DNA of 64,000 nucleotides from JAPPHA01 sp964291635 (GTDB lineage Bacteria; Pseudomonadota; Alphaproteobacteria; Rhodobacterales; Rhodobacteraceae). A program made the position numbers and the translations under genes. Below are positions 63,205 through 64,000 of this stretch, piece by piece (positions within the stretch are counted from its first letter, which is position 1; every line of letters begins with the position of its first letter). The stretch lies in NCBI GenBank assembly GCA_964291635.2, contig OZ219905.1, forward strand, positions 372,001-436,000, read 5' to 3'. Below the pieces are notes generated by a model. The model made no database searches. It was not told the origin of the DNA and saw only the letters and a list, made by a program, of their open reading frames with translations.

Positions 63205-64000
63205 GTTCCGGTCTCCAGGGCCATGTAAAGCCAAAGAAGCGCCGGAAGGGGCGACTCCCCCGTGCTGTGGAACGAAACATGCAGGCCCAGGCGCTTTGCC
63301 AGCTTCCTGAGCAGCGATTGCCGTTCAGCAAGACGGCGGCTGTAGTCCTTTTTCAGTGCGGCCGCTCGAAGCGTCTCGAACTTGAGCGTTCCGCCCATGC
63401 TTTCGAAGATTCTCCTGCCGTCAAAGGGGAATTCCACTTCCGTCGGGTCAAGAATCTGCATCAGGCAGCCTGAAACCCTTTGGCTCGCGACCTTCTCGAG
63501 CGCTCTTTCCAGGCGATCCCAATCTCCAAGGAAATCGGAAAGAAATACCGCGACGCCGCCTTCCTGCAATTCCCTCTCCGTGGGTATGCCGTAGTCGTCG
63601 CCGCCGGGCTCGAGTAGCATCAGGCCCATCCTGGTCAACTGGGCATCCCCCGTCCTTGGCGGCGCGGGATCATCGAGCAATCCGATCCGCTCGCCCGCAC
63701 GCGACAGGAGGACGCAAAGGGCAAGACCGAGCAACCGGGCCCGATCGGATTTCCGTTCGTCTGCCGATCTGCCCAGGTATTGCATGGACTGGCTGAGATC
63801 GATCCAGAAGGTGACCGACTGCGACGTCTGCCATTCCTTCTGCCGCAGGAAATGTTCGTCCGACCGGGCCGACTTGCGCCAGTCAATCTCGCCAAGCCGG
63901 TCGCCGGCGACCGCGGGCCGGTATTGCCAGAAATCTTCGCCCGGGCCTGATCGACGACGACCGTGTATCCCGAGTGAAAGCGTTGCGGCAAGCTGCCTTG
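63201..64000 (-). CDS. DUF58-domain protein (partial)
   Basis: DUF58 proteins are VWA-like partners of MoxR ATPases. The visible 266 residues include RRRSGPGEDFWQYRPAVAGD, LGEIDWRKSARSDEHFLRQ (the DUF58 hallmark), VTFWIDLSQSM and a C-terminal half with FLSDFLGDWDRLERALE. The N-terminus runs off the right edge; a MoxR gene would be expected beyond it. The stop overlaps the next gene's TTG. Confidence 0.85.
   Translation of the reverse strand, partial: RQLAATLSLGIHGRRRSGPGEDFWQYRPAVAGDRLGEIDWRKSARSDEHFLRQKEWQTSQSVTFWIDLSQSMQYLGRSADERKSDRARLLGLALCVLLSRAGERIGLLDDPAPPRTGDAQLTRMGLMLLEPGGDDYGIPTERELQEGGVAVFLSDFLGDWDRLERALEKVASQRVSGCLMQILDPTEVEFPFDGRRIFESMGGTLKFETLRAAALKKDYSRRLAERQSLLRKLAKRLGLHVSFHSTGESPLPALLWLYMALETGT

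Overview
The window is GC-rich chromosomal DNA from an alphaproteobacterium. This is inferred from the mix of genes: an Mcl1-type malyl-CoA lyase, folK beside a NYN-domain gene, def-fmt, accA, glcDEF, several osmolyte/polyamine-type ABC systems, and a DUF1523 protein. Translational coupling (ATGA, GTGA and TTGA overlaps) is frequent in the operons. The genus cannot be fixed from sequence alone. I saw no rRNA, tRNA or CRISPR array.

Layout. 0-3.6 kb (minus): a family-1 sugar-type ABC importer (binding protein, two permeases, ATPase cut by the window edge). 4.2-14.9 kb: a LysE exporter, a Phd/PIN toxin-antitoxin pair and housekeeping genes (folK, NYN protein, methyltransferase, rnhA, glk, fmt, def, a MalY/PatB aminotransferase, mcl1, accA). 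15-22 kb: accessory DNA with an IS200/IS605 tnpB relic, a truncated AbiE pair, plsC, an Xre/RES toxin-antitoxin pair and a quinone reductase divergent from a LysR gene. 24-26.4 kb: a dimethylglycine/sarcosine dehydrogenase-like flavoprotein. 26.5-32.7 kb: a visibly more AT-rich block with a PHP metallohydrolase and a complete peptide-type ABC importer behind a perfect inverted repeat. 33-35 kb: VOC protein, decayed IS4-type transposase and decayed antitoxin. 35-41.4 kb: a phosphoribosyltransferase-like protein and a BtpA-family protein, divergent from a LysR regulator and a PotDBCA-type importer. 41.5-47.8 kb (minus): ilvD, a TAXI binding protein, a sulfatase and a FAD amine oxidase in one direction. 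47.9-53.8 kb: DUF1523 protein, P1-family peptidase, a conserved unknown, a succinate-semialdehyde dehydrogenase and Hsp20. 53.9-57.8 kb: glycolate oxidase glcD-glcE-glcF. 58.3-64 kb: a DUF58 / BatA-DUF4159 / large membrane-protein operon running off the right edge.

The most striking property is that many conserved genes between 5 and 22 kb carry frameshifts (PIN toxin, folK, glk, patB, tnpB, Xre antitoxin, quinone reductase), while the catabolic and transport operons from 23 to 64 kb are nearly all intact apart from the 33.5-34.8 kb IS relic. This is either genuine gene decay or local sequencing error. Functionally the intact genes describe an organism specialised in scavenging small organic solutes (sugars, methylated amines, peptides, polyamine-like cations, sulfate esters, glycolate). 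Several operons pair an importer with its likely catabolic enzyme, and two of these (the PRTase/BtpA/Pot-like set and the PHP/Dpp-like set) look like undescribed scavenging pathways.
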